Below are positions 1 through 12,299 of a DNA stretch of 64,000 bases, piece after piece. Both the position numbers and the translations under genes were made by a program. A model generated the notes under the pieces. The model was not told where the DNA came from, searched no databases, and worked only from the letters and a program-made list of their open reading frames with translations. The stretch's first letter is position 1. Every line of letters begins with the position of its first letter. This DNA is from Cotesia glomerata (lineage: Eukaryota > Arthropoda > Insecta > Hymenoptera > Braconidae), in assembly GCF_020080835.1 (NCBI RefSeq), contig NC_058166.1:13603043-13667042 (forward strand), given 5' to 3'.

Positions 1-1676
1 TGGGCTTGTGTTCTTCGTGGCTGGTTTCTTCTGCGCGTCTGCTTTCAGCCTCTTCTAATTTGTCAACCTTTTGAATAAATTTTTAATTAATAATTAGAGG
101 AATTTAATTAAATTATTATTATTGTTATTATTATTATTATATTATATAAAATAAAACATACTTTAGTTATGTATTCACGCATAACTTGAATAAGATAGGG
201 CATTGCGAAGGGGATGATACGGTGCTTCCACGCGAGTTCTAAAATAACATCAGGATGGAGAAGATCGTAACAGTAAAATAGGCAAGCAGCGAAACAATCT
301 TTAGATCCTCTTTCTAGGAACCATTCTAATAGTTCTTCGGCTACCTCAGCGTTTTTAGATTCTGCAGCATACTCCATAGCATCTCTGTAATTTAAATAAA
401 AATTCAATTTTCAATTAATTTTATTATTTATTTAAATTGAAAATTAAGTTTTATTAAAAAATAAAATTTCATTAATTTAAATTCTGATATAATTTAATTA
501 AAAACAACTGCTAAAATAAAAGATTAAATTTCTGTTAAAAAATAGAAATAGGGTAGAAGTACCGTTTTTGGCCACCTTAGCACCGTTTTTAGCCAGTTAA
601 CATTTGAATTAATTTATAAAAAATTATAATATTATAACCATATTTTTGTTAAGATTTAAAAAAATTATATTAAAACAAATTGAGTTTGTAATGGTTTATT
701 AATATTAATTCATTTTTATCGTTTATTTGAACAATAAATGGCCATAAATGGTACAGTGGCCACAAACGGTACTTCTACCCTATAAAGTGATAAATAAAAA
801 TTCAATTTTTACTTAATGTTATTATTTATTTAAATTGAAAATTAACTTTGGATATTATTTACAAGTGAGGTCAATCCCATTTTGGGCCATAACTAGGTGA
901 AAAATTAAAATTTTTTAATTTTTTTTATTCTGCTTGTTTTTACGGCGCATTGATGATAAAAAATGTCGTGAGATGAAAAAATAAAGATTTCGATAACTTT
1001 TTTGCCTTTAAAAGTTGAAAAAAAAAATGATTCATGTTTTTGGATTAAATTTCTATTTAATCTTTTTTTTTTTTTATGTTTTTGATATATTTTTTTTTAT
1101 GAAAAGTTCATAAAAAAACGAACTATTAAATAAAAATTGATCAATTTGATTAAAAAAAAAATTAACATGGTCTAGCATGGGTTGACCTTACTTGTAAATT
1201 AAAAATTAACTTTTATTAAAAAATAAAGTTTCATTTATTTAAATTCATAGATATAATTTCATTAAAAACCACTGCTAAAATAAAAGATTAAATTTTTATT
1301 AAAAATATAAATATAAAATTATAATTAAATAAAAATTCAATTTTTAATTAATTTTACCATTAATTTAAATTGAAAATTAACTTTAGTTATTATTTACAAG
1401 TGGGGTCAAATCCATTTTGGGCCATAACTAAGTGAAAAATTAACATTTTTTAATTTTTTTTATTCTGCTTGTTTTTATGGCGCATTTATGATAAAAAATG
1501 TCATGAAAGGAAAAAATAAAGATTTTGATAGCTTTTTTGCCTTTAAAAGTTGGAAAAAAATTGGCTTTCATGTTTTTGGATAAAATTTCTATTTTATCTT
1601 TTTTTGATATATTTTTTTTTTTTAAAGTACATAAAAAAACGAACAATTAAAAAGAAAAAAAAAATTGATCAATTTT

Positions 1677-1714
<38 letters not shown>

Positions 1715-4700
1715 TGGCCAGCATGGGTTGACTCTACTTGTAAATTGAAAATTAATTCTTATTAAAAAATAAAATTTCATTAATTTAAATTCACAGATAT
1801 AATTTAATAAAAAACGACTGCTAAAATAAAAAATAAAATTTCTATAAAAAAATCTAAATATAAAATGATAATTAAATAAAAATACATACCGGAAAAGTCT
1901 GTCCTTTTTGCACAATTCAACGGACTGTTTCCATCTGTTGTTACCTTTGTAAAGATAGGCAGCGATCCTCCTAAACTCAATAAGCTCATGCTTTTCAAGC
2001 TGTTGAGCAAGTGCAATATTATCAAAGTTATCAAAAGCATCTATTGACGTCCTAAGACCCTGGTAATCTTCTTCATCAATGAGTAATCCATTTAATGCTT
2101 CATTAATAGCTTTGTTATTGAGCGCCTGTACAGATCTCAAGTACGGTTTGACCAGTTGCAAGTGTCCAGTTCGTGTGAAATGACCAACAGCCCTTGTGTG
2201 ATCCATCCTAGGCGACAACACCAGCAGTATGTCATTCAACAGCAAAGGCTTGTAGTCAAGATAGAACTGAATAGCTTTGTAATAGAGCTCAACATTAGCG
2301 ACCTTAGTAATTACATCCTTAAAGTGACCCTCTCTCCACGCTTCAGTGGGGTGTTGCATCATAGCGAGGACCGCGTTGTCATACTCTTCATACTTGTCAT
2401 AAAGAAAAACGAGCTCTGCCCACAAATGAGCGGACTCAGCAGCTCTGAGTACCTTCGGAATATTAACCCGGGACCAGAATAATTCCAAGTGTTCGCGCAT
2501 TCTCTGGGGTTTGTATTTGCTGTAAAGAATAGCAAGTTCCGTAAACATTCCCATGTGTGCCCTCTCAAGACCCAAAGCCGCTTCCAACAGATTTATTAAT
2601 TCCTCAAAGTGACCGCGATCTTGATAATAATTTATCAAATCTTCAAGCTCATCAGCGTGGACGACAATATGGAGGCCACACATTTGCGCTAAGCGGAATT
2701 CTCCGCTGTCAACACAAGCGAAGCATACTTCCTTCCACGTACGGGTTGAATTAGCCTTGCGTGCAGAGTCAACAGCCCCCTGAAACTCTTTTAGATGTAC
2801 CAGTGTGATAGCCAACCTAGCAAAATTAGAGACATTGTTGTACAGCAATTTAGCAGCGTCGTACATTTTATCCTCAAAGCACCTGTCTCCTATTTTTTGT
2901 ATGTCTGCGTGGTTAGGTCCAGATATAAATTCCTCGAGGTCAGCAAGTCGGTTAGTACGTGCGTAAGCATAAATTAACTCGCTCTCGATAAAGGACTCGC
3001 GTGCTTTTTTCCGGGCCATTTGGAGATACCGAACGAGATCCTCCCAGTGAGAGGTACGGTGAGCTGTTTCTACAACATCAACGTAAGCTGAAGGATCGTC
3101 AGCTTTTATAAAACTGTCTATAGCTTCTTTCACAAGTTCCTGCTGCAATTGGGCTTGCGCAAGCTGGGACCATACTGCCGGCTCGTTGCATCTCTCTGCG
3201 AATTCATAAGCACGATCTAGATTACCAACTTGTTCAATTAATACTTGGATAGCCGAGGTGTTGACATCGAACTTCTTGAAGATTGCAAAAGCTTCTTCAT
3301 ACAGCTTACTGGTTATTGCAATCTTTGCGATGTCAGGAGCGTCGTAATTGTCAAGACGGTTTATGTACTCCATTACACGAGTACGGTCAACCTTAATTGC
3401 TGTTAAAATTAAAAGATTCTGGAGATTACGGTGGTCGCTGAAGATACTGCTATCTAGGATTATTTTCTCAAGAATTTCTATAAGCTCGTTGGGTAGATCT
3501 GCAGTCATGAAAGCTTTTACAGTCACTGAAATGTCTTCGGGGTCTTGAGTTTCTGAAAGTGCGGTCTGGACTACCTGGTCGATCAATGGACGCTTGTAGG
3601 GATTGCTTTCGAGAAGTACTTCTGCCCACAAATCAGGATTTCTGCGGCGAACCAAGTATCTGGCCTCGCTCTTGAACAGACTGTTTTCGTTACACACGCT
3701 GATCAATTCGCGGTCGCATTGACCACGCTCGTAGGCGATGCATGCCAAGTGTGGGTCACGTTTCTCGCAGTATTTACCAACGACACGGCTGTCGTAGAAT
3801 TGGTTTTCTTTCAGGAACCTCTCGGGGTTGTTGTTACTGTCAATGTAGATTTTAGCGAGGGCGTTGTGAGTCGCGGGCTCGATACACCCTTCGTGGACAC
3901 GGGATTCTAACCAGGGGAGGAGAAGCTTCAGGCGGTTACGCTTCTCTACTTCTTCAACGAGCTCGTCGGTGGAAAATTGACCACGGACTACCAGGATCAG
4001 GTTCTTTATTATGTCTTCTGAGCAGTCGACGTCTAGCAGTCCTCCGATAACAACTGGCAAACGAGATGGATTTACCTGTAATTATGATTTTTAATTAATT
4101 ATTTATATATCAACTAAAATATGAATTAGAAAAAAGTAAATTGTAATAAGTAATTGTCGATTTATAATGAGTATTTGAATTTCAAGTAAATTCGTGATTT
4201 TAATAATCACTTTATAATATTTATCATTTAAATGCTACAATTTATTCTTTACATGGAAGAAAATACTATTTCAAACAGTAATACGCTATGTGAATGCCGA
4301 AAAGGTTAAAGTATAATAATTTAGAATTTTGACTTTGATATTTATTATTTCATAACGAAAAAATGATCGCATGGTAAGCTAAAGATATAAAATACAGTTA
4401 CTAAATTTCTATACAAACAACGTCGATATTGACAAAGTAAAATGGGTAAATTTTAAACGCAACGCTAAAAAACAAACTATAATTATTGATTTACTTGGAC
4501 TGGTAAAATATTCATTTAAAGAGTAGAATTTTTACTGTTTCAAATGTTAAATTTCCGAGTGTGAGACCTTCCTTTTCGCCTTATTTGTAAAGTTAATGCT
4601 CTAACAAAGCATTAGTACTATCTATTTTGTCAATGCGCATTGAAATGGCAATTTTTACTGTTTGAAACTAAAATTTTTTAAGAGAGAGTCGTTATTTACT

Positions 4701-7700
4701 AGTGACAGCTACTAATCACTTATTTTCGATATAAAATTGTAAATTCTGGCTTTTACACTTTCTACATTAAGGGGGAACACCACTATGACGGTCGAAAAAA
4801 AAGGTGATTTTTGGGAATTTTTTTGACAGGGAAAATAAAGAAATTAGCGGATCGGATTTTTTTATTTTATCAAGGGTACATTAAAGATTATTATCCTAAA
4901 TTTTTATTGAAAAATATTTAATTACTACAAAGTTATTAACAATCTCGTAGAGCACTAGAAAAAATTCCCCCCTCCATGGCCGCATCGATAACTCAAAAAC
5001 GGATCATCTGAAGATGAAAACCCAAATTGCTTTTTAATCAGTAAGAATGTAGTTATCGTCGCACCTACGGAATTTTGAAAATTTTAATTTTCAAAAAAAT
5101 GGCGACTGAAAATTTTCTCATTATTTTTACTGTTTTTTTTTTTGTTGTAACCCGGATAAAAAAATCTTTAAAATCAAAATTTTAAAAATTCCGTACGTGC
5201 AACGATAACTACATCCTTACTGATTAAAAAGCAATTTGGGTTTTTATTTTCAGATGATCCGTTTTTGAGTTATCGATGCGACCATGGCGGGGGAATTTTT
5301 TTCTAGTGCTGTACGAGATTGTTAATAACTTTATAACAATTAAATATTTTTTAACAAAAATTTAGGTCAATAATTTTTAATGTATCCTTAATAAAATAAA
5401 AAAAATCCGATCCCCAAATTCCTTTATTTTCCCTGTCAAAAAAATTCCCGAAAATCACCTTTTTTTTCGACTGTCACAGTGGTGTTCCCCCTAAAGTTTT
5501 GTAATATTTACATTTTTGCCACCCCGATGTCCGTTGTACTGTTTAAAACTATAAAAATTAACCGTAATCCGAGTGAATTTTACTGTTTACTTTTTCCGTG
5601 TATAATTATAAAACATAAAGCAATAAATAACAAACCTTTTGTACATAAATTTCAATGTATTTCTGCAAGTTGTTACGATAAAGGTAGAGAACAAGGTCGT
5701 GCACAAAGTCAAATCGATCGCAGACAATTATGAGCGGTAATTGATCAGATAACTTGGCCTCTTTCAAGAAATTTTTAACGCGTTCGGCATTGTAGCAATG
5801 ACTCTCCCGACAAATACGCTCGACTTCTTTAATCTGGCCAATTTTACAGGCCGCCTGAATGTACTTGAAATGAACCTCCTGATCTTGACTGAAGTTAACA
5901 ATCGATCCCAAGAAATAAAACAGCCCTTCGTAGGACTTGAAACTTTCAAACAAGTCAATCAGCGCTTTGGTAGTCAGCTGTTCATGATACTTAGTAGCAA
6001 TCTGGACACAAATTTGCAAATTCTGTCTGATATTCGCAGTCATCATAGCCTTGAGACACTCTAGAGAGTCTTCGACCGACAGAGTTCCAAAGAATCCGAC
6101 TAGCCAGTCTGCAGAAAGCAAGTGCGTGTGTACAACAGCGCGTTTGATGTCATACAAATCAGTATAATGTTCTAAAGCGCGTTGCAAAAGTCCTGCTTTT
6201 TCACAGAGTTGAGCAACATGTGCGCGGTCGTAGTGCGTGAACATTTGATTGCCCAGAATAGCGTCAGCAACTTGAGGTGCAGACATCAAGTTCATCTCGA
6301 GTAGTCTTGTCTGAAGAGCTCCTTCGCTTGGTCTGTTATTCTTCAAAGCGTCCAGCAAAAAGGCTGTACACTGCTGCACCATATTCTGCTCCATAAATAT
6401 GTCAACAATCTGATTGATGTCCGCTAAGGGTTCATCGTCTTGTACAAGCATTTGCGCGAACGCCACACCCTGGTCTGGGTTTATTCTCATAACGTTCCTC
6501 AGTAGGAAAATGTAATCCGGTGTATAAGACACTTTCTTAGCGTAAAGAACAATCTTTTGGAACTGGCCAGTCTCAGCGAAACATTGAATAACTTTATTGG
6601 GTACATTTGCTCGAAGATAAACGCTTAGAGCAAGGGTTGGGTCAGCTTGTTTCACCAAATCCCCGAGCTCTTCGCTGCACTCGAGCTTGTCTTCTTTCAG
6701 CCACTTTTCCAGCAATTGTTTGCGGCCCTGGACCAAAACTGGACGACACAATTCCAGAGATTCGAATTTATTAAGCTGTCCTTGGTCTAGCAAGATACCA
6801 AAGTACTGGAGCAAGGGAGATGTCAGGCCTTGTGTTGTGGGAACCTGTTGAAAGCGTTGAATAGTAGCGGGGGTACGGAGAATTCCCTTGGGCGCATTGG
6901 CGGCAACTTTAGCAGCCTCTGCGTACTGTCCGTTTTGGAACAGCATGTTGAATTTCCGAACGAACAAATCTTCTGCGCCGGATAAATTGTTCCTTACTGC
7001 CATCCTCAAAGCCAGTTCTGGGTTCTGAAGAACGCCGTTTATGTACGGGATTATGTTTTCTTCTTCAACAGAAACCGAGAGAACTTGTCCTTTGCGGTTA
7101 ACTCCAATTATTCCTCCAGAAGCCTCATGAGGCGCGGTCACGAAAATTGTCTCTCCGGAGATGCGGTTCATGAATATACAGGTAGCGGACTCGATGTCAT
7201 ACATGTGAATGTACCCGTACTTGGTGATCAGATAGATAACGTCGTACTTGGAGCTGACTTGCATCGCTACTGGAAAATCGTTACTAGCCTCGGCTGGAAA
7301 GAAAACATCCACGGCTTTTTTTGGGAATGGAGCGTTGCCAGCTGGTGGTTGACCTACTTCTATGATGTGAAGTTTCGCCCCTTGGGTCGTCCTTACGGCG
7401 AAGCAAAATAAATTACTAGGCTCGGCGTTGCCCTCCATCTTGAACTGCGCGAAGGAGGCAGCGTGGCCTTCTATCGGTTGCGAGCACTTGCGTTCTACTG
7501 AGTATAAATGCATCGCACCCACGACTCGATTGTGTTGAGCAGAGATACCGATTAACAGCAGCCAGGTTTGCTTTGGGTCTGTACGGTAGTTTATTATTTG
7601 ACAGCCGTTTAATGACGCGTGCCGATCGAATATTCTTGTTGGTGTCGAGTCACCCTCCATTGACCAGTGGTATACTGATTGCTCTGTTACTAAAGCTAGG

Positions 7701-9187
7701 GTGTTTAGAGATATCCATTTCCAGAATACTACGTCTTCTGTCATTGTATGGGCTTTCATCTTTGATTTCATCTCAATGTTAAATATTTGCAAGGTTTTTT
7801 GAGCTGGAAATTGTTTTTTTTTTTAGTAATTTATTTAATATTGTTAGAATGATTATTAATTACATTTAAAATTATTATAAGTTAAAATAAACAAAATAAT
7901 TTTTTTTTATGATTATTTTTGGAAATAATTTTTATTACACTGAAATTAGCAGACATCTGAAAATTTTTGAAATTTTCATAAAAAATCAATGATTATAAAA
8001 AAAATGTTTTTAAAAATTCGCACTTATAATTTTTTTTAATTTCTACATGTGAAATTTTTTTTCTACATTTTTTTCATTATAATTTAATTTTTATAAAAAT
8101 CTAAAAAATTGTTAAATGTCTGTTAAATTCAGTACCATTAATTTTTACAAAAATTTAATAGTAGAAACATTACATGATTTATTAATTATTTTTGACTAAT
8201 GAAATATAGTTTGTTTGTTAAACTAATAACAGTAAATTAAAATTAATTTACAAACAAAAATATTAATTGCTTGCTTTAAATTTATGAAACATAAATTAAA
8301 AATTGCAAAACTCTTTTGTACATTGTTTCCGGTAAATAAATATTTAATTACAACTTTATTTGATTGCATAGTACTCCAGTACTCAGCAATTATTTTTAAT
8401 TCAATTCTAACACAATAATTTTTAATTAAAAAAAAAAAAAGGCAATTATTTTTTATTTTAATATTTATAATAAATTTAAAAAAATCTTATAATAGGATTG
8501 TCAAAAAAAAACCCAAAATCTCACCTTTCAAAGCAATAACTTTACTAGCCGGATTCATAATCGCGGAATCCGCGGAGATCGGCCTCCTGATTGGATTAGC
8601 GGTGTCATTTAAATCGACAATAACAACTTGTGATGTATCGCCAACTTTTTCACGCACGCAGATAAATTTATCAGACTCCATAGTGAGTGTGTTGAAGCTG
8701 ACATTGTTGGCGTTTATTCCTACCGCCGTAAGCTAAAAAAAACAATAAAAATTAATATTTTTTTCTCGTTAAATATTTCGTCTGCAAGTCTTATCATCAT
8801 TATCATTTATTTGACACCCAGATTTTTATTTCAAAATTTATCTCAAAGCAACCTTCATAAAAAATGTCATAATTTTAAAAATAATGTAAACTTTAAAAAA
8901 ATAATAATAATAATAGTTATTATTATTATAATTATAAGAAATGTAGGCGGCGGCAAGGGGCGTGTGTACGTATAAATCGACGTGGCTACCCGGTACTCCA
9001 GTCAAAGTAACAAAAAAGAAAGTAAAAAAGATGTGTTGATTAAATAACTCAGTGCAATCATATGTGATTTTGTACATCGAGATTAGATGGAACACCTAGG
9101 ATCGATAAATTTCCACGTTCATGTCTATGAGTCAATGGTCGGTATGGAAAAAAAGTGAGAGGACAGAGGAAGGATAGGAATTTGATT

Positions 9188-9267
<80 letters not shown>

Positions 9268-9603
9268 AGATGAGTATATAATAATGTCATGTAGGTATAA
9301 AATATCAGAAGAATATATAAAGTATCGCTCGTCTAAGTTTTAAAGTCAGAGAAATAAAGTATAGCTGTCAACTCTACGTCATTAGTAAGCCATCGTGAAT
9401 CCGACGCCCCGGATGCATCATTGGGGCAGGTGTAATTTATAAATCAAAAAAGCAGCTTTCTCTGAATCAAGTCTCGTCTAGGTACTGATAATGATAATCT
9501 GTGTGCTGGATAAATAAATAATTAGAGTATGAAAGTCAAAAAAAAAAAGCAGGTCACTTACCTGAAGATGTTCCTGAAACCTTATGGGCAGTAGCTGCGA
9601 CAT
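1..9603 (-). CDS. Chc: Clathrin heavy chain, 3' end cut by window edge
   Basis: Clathrin heavy chain forms the triskelion leg of the coat on endocytic and trans-Golgi vesicles. Coding exons on the minus strand are 9603-9562 (MSQLLPIRFQEHLQ), 8732-8525, 7803-5636, 4075-1890, 384-162 and 67-1. All introns begin GT and end AG, and the codons join in phase across each (for example ALK-A-QKTLQIFNIEMK and RLF-R-DAMEYAAESK). About 1,631 codons are present, against roughly 1,675 for the family, so only the extreme C-terminus lies left of the window. The N-terminal beta-propeller comprises roughly residues 1-330. The rest is the alpha-helical clathrin repeat leg, and the residues at the left edge (VDKLEEAE) belong to the trimerisation/light-chain-binding end. 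No frame lesion is seen. The introns carry several small inverted-repeat elements listed separately. Identification is secure because the protein is extremely conserved. Confidence 0.97.
551..780. mobile_element. 230-bp MITE, TA target duplication
   Basis: Terminal inverted repeats GGGTAGAAGTACCG at 551 and its reverse complement ending at 780 enclose an AT-rich centre without an ORF. TA lies immediately outside both ends (549-550 and 781-782), as expected for a Tc1/mariner-like non-autonomous element. It sits in the clathrin intron between 385 and 1889. Confidence 0.75.
858..1198. mobile_element. TIR element TTTACAAGTGAGGTCAA, copy 1
   Basis: A non-coding inverted-repeat element in the same clathrin intron. 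The left end reads TTTACAAGTGAGGTCAA and the right end is its near-perfect complement (TTGACCTTACTTGTAAA). A second copy lies at 1393-1744, and the sequence around both copies is itself repeated, so the unit was duplicated in tandem after or with insertion. Confidence 0.65.
1393..1744. mobile_element. TIR element TTTACAAGTGRGGTCAA, copy 2
   Basis: Second copy of the element at 858-1198, in the same orientation, with internal matches such as the stretch around TTTTGGGCCATAACTA. It contains a 27-bp A run at about 1681-1708. The flank after it (about 1745-1880) matches the flank after copy 1 (about 1199-1320) and the element-free stretch at about 396-545, giving a threefold tandem arrangement. 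Confidence 0.65.
4771..5491. mobile_element. 721-bp long-armed inverted repeat (GGGGGAACACC ends)
   Basis: The element starts GGGGGAACACC at 4771 and ends with the complement at 5491. The arms are about 340 bp each and meet in a short centre near 5110-5150. The left flank is TTAA (4767-4770) and the right flank is TAAA, so a decayed TTAA duplication (piggyBac or Kolobok type) is possible. No coding capacity. It lies in the clathrin intron between 4076 and 5635. Confidence 0.75.
9191..9262. repeat. (TA)n microsatellite
   Basis: About 36 uninterrupted TA units in clathrin intron 1. This length is expected to be highly polymorphic. Confidence 0.95.
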
Positions 9604-9890
9604 TTTATCTGATATTATTATATATGTTGAACGTTAACAAATATCCAGTGATGTGGGTATATATGTTATAAATAATCACGTGTCTTCACACTGTATCAAT
9701 AAAACTAAAGTTTTACAATAAACTCGATTAAAAGCAGTTACAAGTGGCCCAGCAGTCCCGGTGATGATGTTTTATTCACTCATCCGCGCACTAAACCGAC
9801 TGACGCAAACCAAATGCCGTCACTCTCGCTCGCCGCTGACATCTATAATGGCGGCCATTATCCGCCCCTGTCAAGAAAGTAGTCCCGGTT
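9604..9890 (-). promoter_or_regulatory. Probable clathrin heavy chain 5' UTR and promoter region
   Basis: Sequence directly upstream of the clathrin ATG. It is richer in G+C and CpG than its surroundings at about 9780-9880 and contains a GGCGGCCATT motif around 9850 and a CACGTG E-box near 9678. No TATA box is evident, which fits a housekeeping promoter. The transcription start cannot be fixed from sequence alone, and a non-coding first exon is possible. Confidence 0.35.
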
Positions 9891-10360
9891 TTTAGATATT
9901 TATTCCCTTTTTTTCTGCCGAGTCTTACCTGGTTGCTGAGTTTTATTTTAGTGGATTTAATGATGCGGGTTGAAATTAATTACTGAGAAAACTGGAGTTT
10001 AATAGGCTGGGGTCTAATTAATTATATTTGCACGCGCAGTGATACATCTAAATGATGCTCGTTAAGTTGTTAGGTTCAGGTCTTACAGTGGATTTTGATT
10101 TGTACCCCACTTTACTCTTGTGTGAATGAAGCCACGACGACGCGGACGAATGCGCGATACGGTTTTCTTGCACTTTGAATCTAATCACGCCGGTGGTGGA
10201 TCTTCTTTATATGTTTTAAATTACTTACTATTAATTTTATTTTATAACTTATAAATACAGTAAGCTTAATTTTATTTTAGTTTTTATGTTTATATTATTA
10301 TTAATTATAGGTTAAATATTTGCTGGATAAATGACAAAATGTGAATAGAGTAAAAAATTA

Positions 10361-10366
10361 TTTATT
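10361..10366 (-). terminator. Poly(A) signal AATAAA of ribosomal protein P2
   Basis: TTTATT on the plus strand, i.e. AATAAA on the minus strand, about 85 bases after the P2 stop codon. Confidence 0.6.
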
Positions 10367-10449
10367 CATCAGCGGATTGAAACAAATGTATAAATTTATA
10401 TTAACAAAAGGTGTTAATGCTAATGAATAATTTAATTTTTTGAAGGTTT

Positions 10450-11784
10450 TTAGTCGAACAGACCGAAGCCCATGTCATCATCGTCTGACTCAGAGTCTTC
10501 TTTGGCGGCTTTCTTGTCCTCTGCAATTACACAATTAAAAAATTATTTTAAAGAAAATAACAAAATAAATAGAAATTAATTATTTATAAAAAAAATCAGT
10601 TAAAAATTAATCAACACAGTAAATCAGTCGAAAGATGGTTGAAAAAGTAGCATCATGTTTTCATTAATTAAAATTTTTTTATAATTAAAAAAATTCTAAA
10701 TATTGTAATAGAATTTTTTAGTAATTTATGAAAATAAAATAACGTACCCTTCTTCTCCTCAGCAGCGGGAGCAGCAGCAGCTGGAGCCGCTGCGGCAGCA
10801 GCACCACCACCACCAACTGGCATTGAAGACAATTTTGATCGTCCTAAAAAAATAATTTCAATTAATATCATTAGTTTTTTAAGAAAAAAACATCACTGAA
10901 GTTAAAAGACACTTGATAATTTTTATGATACTAAAGTTAGCCGACATTTTTAATGTTTTAAAAAATTGCACTTTCAGTTTTTTAGCAGTGAAAATTTTTT
11001 TTCTTATTTTTTGTAGTCATTTTTTCAATAAAAAAAAAAATTTTTTAATTTTTAAATGTCGGCTAACTTAATTTTCATATTTTTTAAAAAATAAACTAGG
11101 TAAGGTAAAAGCCCCAATAGATGATCACGTACCAGTATATGATCACTCCATGTATTTGTATATCTATATTCACAAGTATAGGTATACAAATACATGGAGT
11201 GATCATATACTGGTACATGATCATATATTGGGGCTTTTACCTTATAGAAAATTATTTTTAAAAAATCTCATTTATAATTTTTTAGAGCTTCTAAACATGG
11301 AATTTTTTAAATAAATTGTTTTTGCTATAATTTATTTGTAAAAAAAATTATGAAAATTAAATTAGCCGACTCAAAAATTTTTTATTTTTTTATTAATTAA
11401 ATAATAGGATTAAAAAACTATTTTCTAAAAATTCCACGTATAATTTTTAAAATTTTTTACATGTGAAAATTTTAATTTTTTAAAAATCATTTTTCAACAA
11501 AATGAATTATAAAAATTTTTAAAAGTCAGCTAATTTAATTTTCATAAAAAATTATCATGTCTCCCAATTTTAATATCATAGAATCTAAAATTTATATAAG
11601 AAGCATGATTACCTTCAGCGATCAATTCTTCGATAGATTTGCCCTCGAGGGAAGCGATAACCTTCTTGAGCTTTTCGGCATCAGCTTCGATTCCGACAGA
11701 TGAGAGGATTTTCTCGATGTCATTTTGCGTTGGTGAGGCTTTGCCACCGATAACAGCCAATAAGTAAGCGGCCACGTAACGCAT
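10450..11784 (-). CDS. RpLP2: 60S acidic ribosomal protein P2
   Basis: P2 forms the lateral stalk of the large ribosomal subunit with P0 and P1 and recruits elongation factors. Coding exons on the minus strand are 11784-11613, 10843-10748 and 10520-10450, giving 112 residues, the normal family length. The N-terminal helical dimerisation domain begins MRYVAAYLLAVIGGKASPT. It is followed by the Ala/Gly/Pro hinge (GGGGAAAAAAPAAAAPAA) and the diagnostic acidic tail ending DDDMGFGLFD, which contacts elongation factors. All splice sites are GT-AG and phases match (GAA G|GA CGA; AAG G|AG GAC). The ATG is one base inside its exon, so the 5' UTR is split by an intron. Introns are AT-rich and include a 144-bp palindromic MITE. 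No lesions. Confidence 0.96.
11101..11244. mobile_element. Palindromic MITE TAAGGTAAAAGC, copy 1
   Basis: Near-perfect 144-bp palindrome whose ends read TAAGGTAAAAGCCCC and the complement. The arms contain GATCA repeated and the centre is around TATTCACAAGTATA. A second copy of about the same length lies at 60469-60610. It sits inside an intron of ribosomal protein P2. Confidence 0.8.
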
Positions 11785-12133
11785 TCTGTAAAAAAAAAGT
11801 CATTAGTTTACAAACTTACAAAACTGGTTAAAAATGGATGAAAAAATTTATTTGAATATTTAAATCAGAAAATAAAATTATCATCAATGCCACTCAGTCG
11901 AAAGATGGTGATAAATTTTAATCATCATGTTAAATTATTAATTACTAATGCAATTATCAGTTTTAAAGAACAACGTGTAGTGGATCAACATAGCCTCAAA
12001 GCTCGACGCTAATCCGGGAATATTTACAGGAATTTAATATAATCGTTTGATTTAATTATTAATTTAAGAAGACTAAATATTATATTGATGGGTATTTAAA
12101 ATATTTATCAATTAATTACAAATTTTAACTTAC

Positions 12134-12245
12134 TTTTTAAGTCGTATTGACACGAAACGTGGAAACGCTAAAAATGAATTGATGATTTCAGTTCAAGAAA
12201 TCAACGTGAAAGAAGTTATGGAGATGGAGAGGTTCTTTGCTGTCT
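12134..12245 (-). promoter_or_regulatory. RpLP2 non-coding first exon and promoter
   Basis: On the minus strand a donor GTAAGTT follows at 12133, and the upstream sequence holds pyrimidine-rich stretches (CTTCTTTCACG near 12210) like the 5' TOP starts of ribosomal protein mRNAs. Just upstream, near 12250-12280, are a GCCGCCATTTT motif and a CACGTG E-box. Start site and exon length are inferred. Confidence 0.45.
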
Positions 12246-12299
12246 AGAAAAATGGCGGCTAAGTCACGTGTCTTCAATAGTGCTGCCATCTTTTTGCTG

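Noticed and set aside
9155..9343. 62-codon ORF with alternating Ile-Tyr
   Set aside because: Produced by the (TA)n microsatellite.
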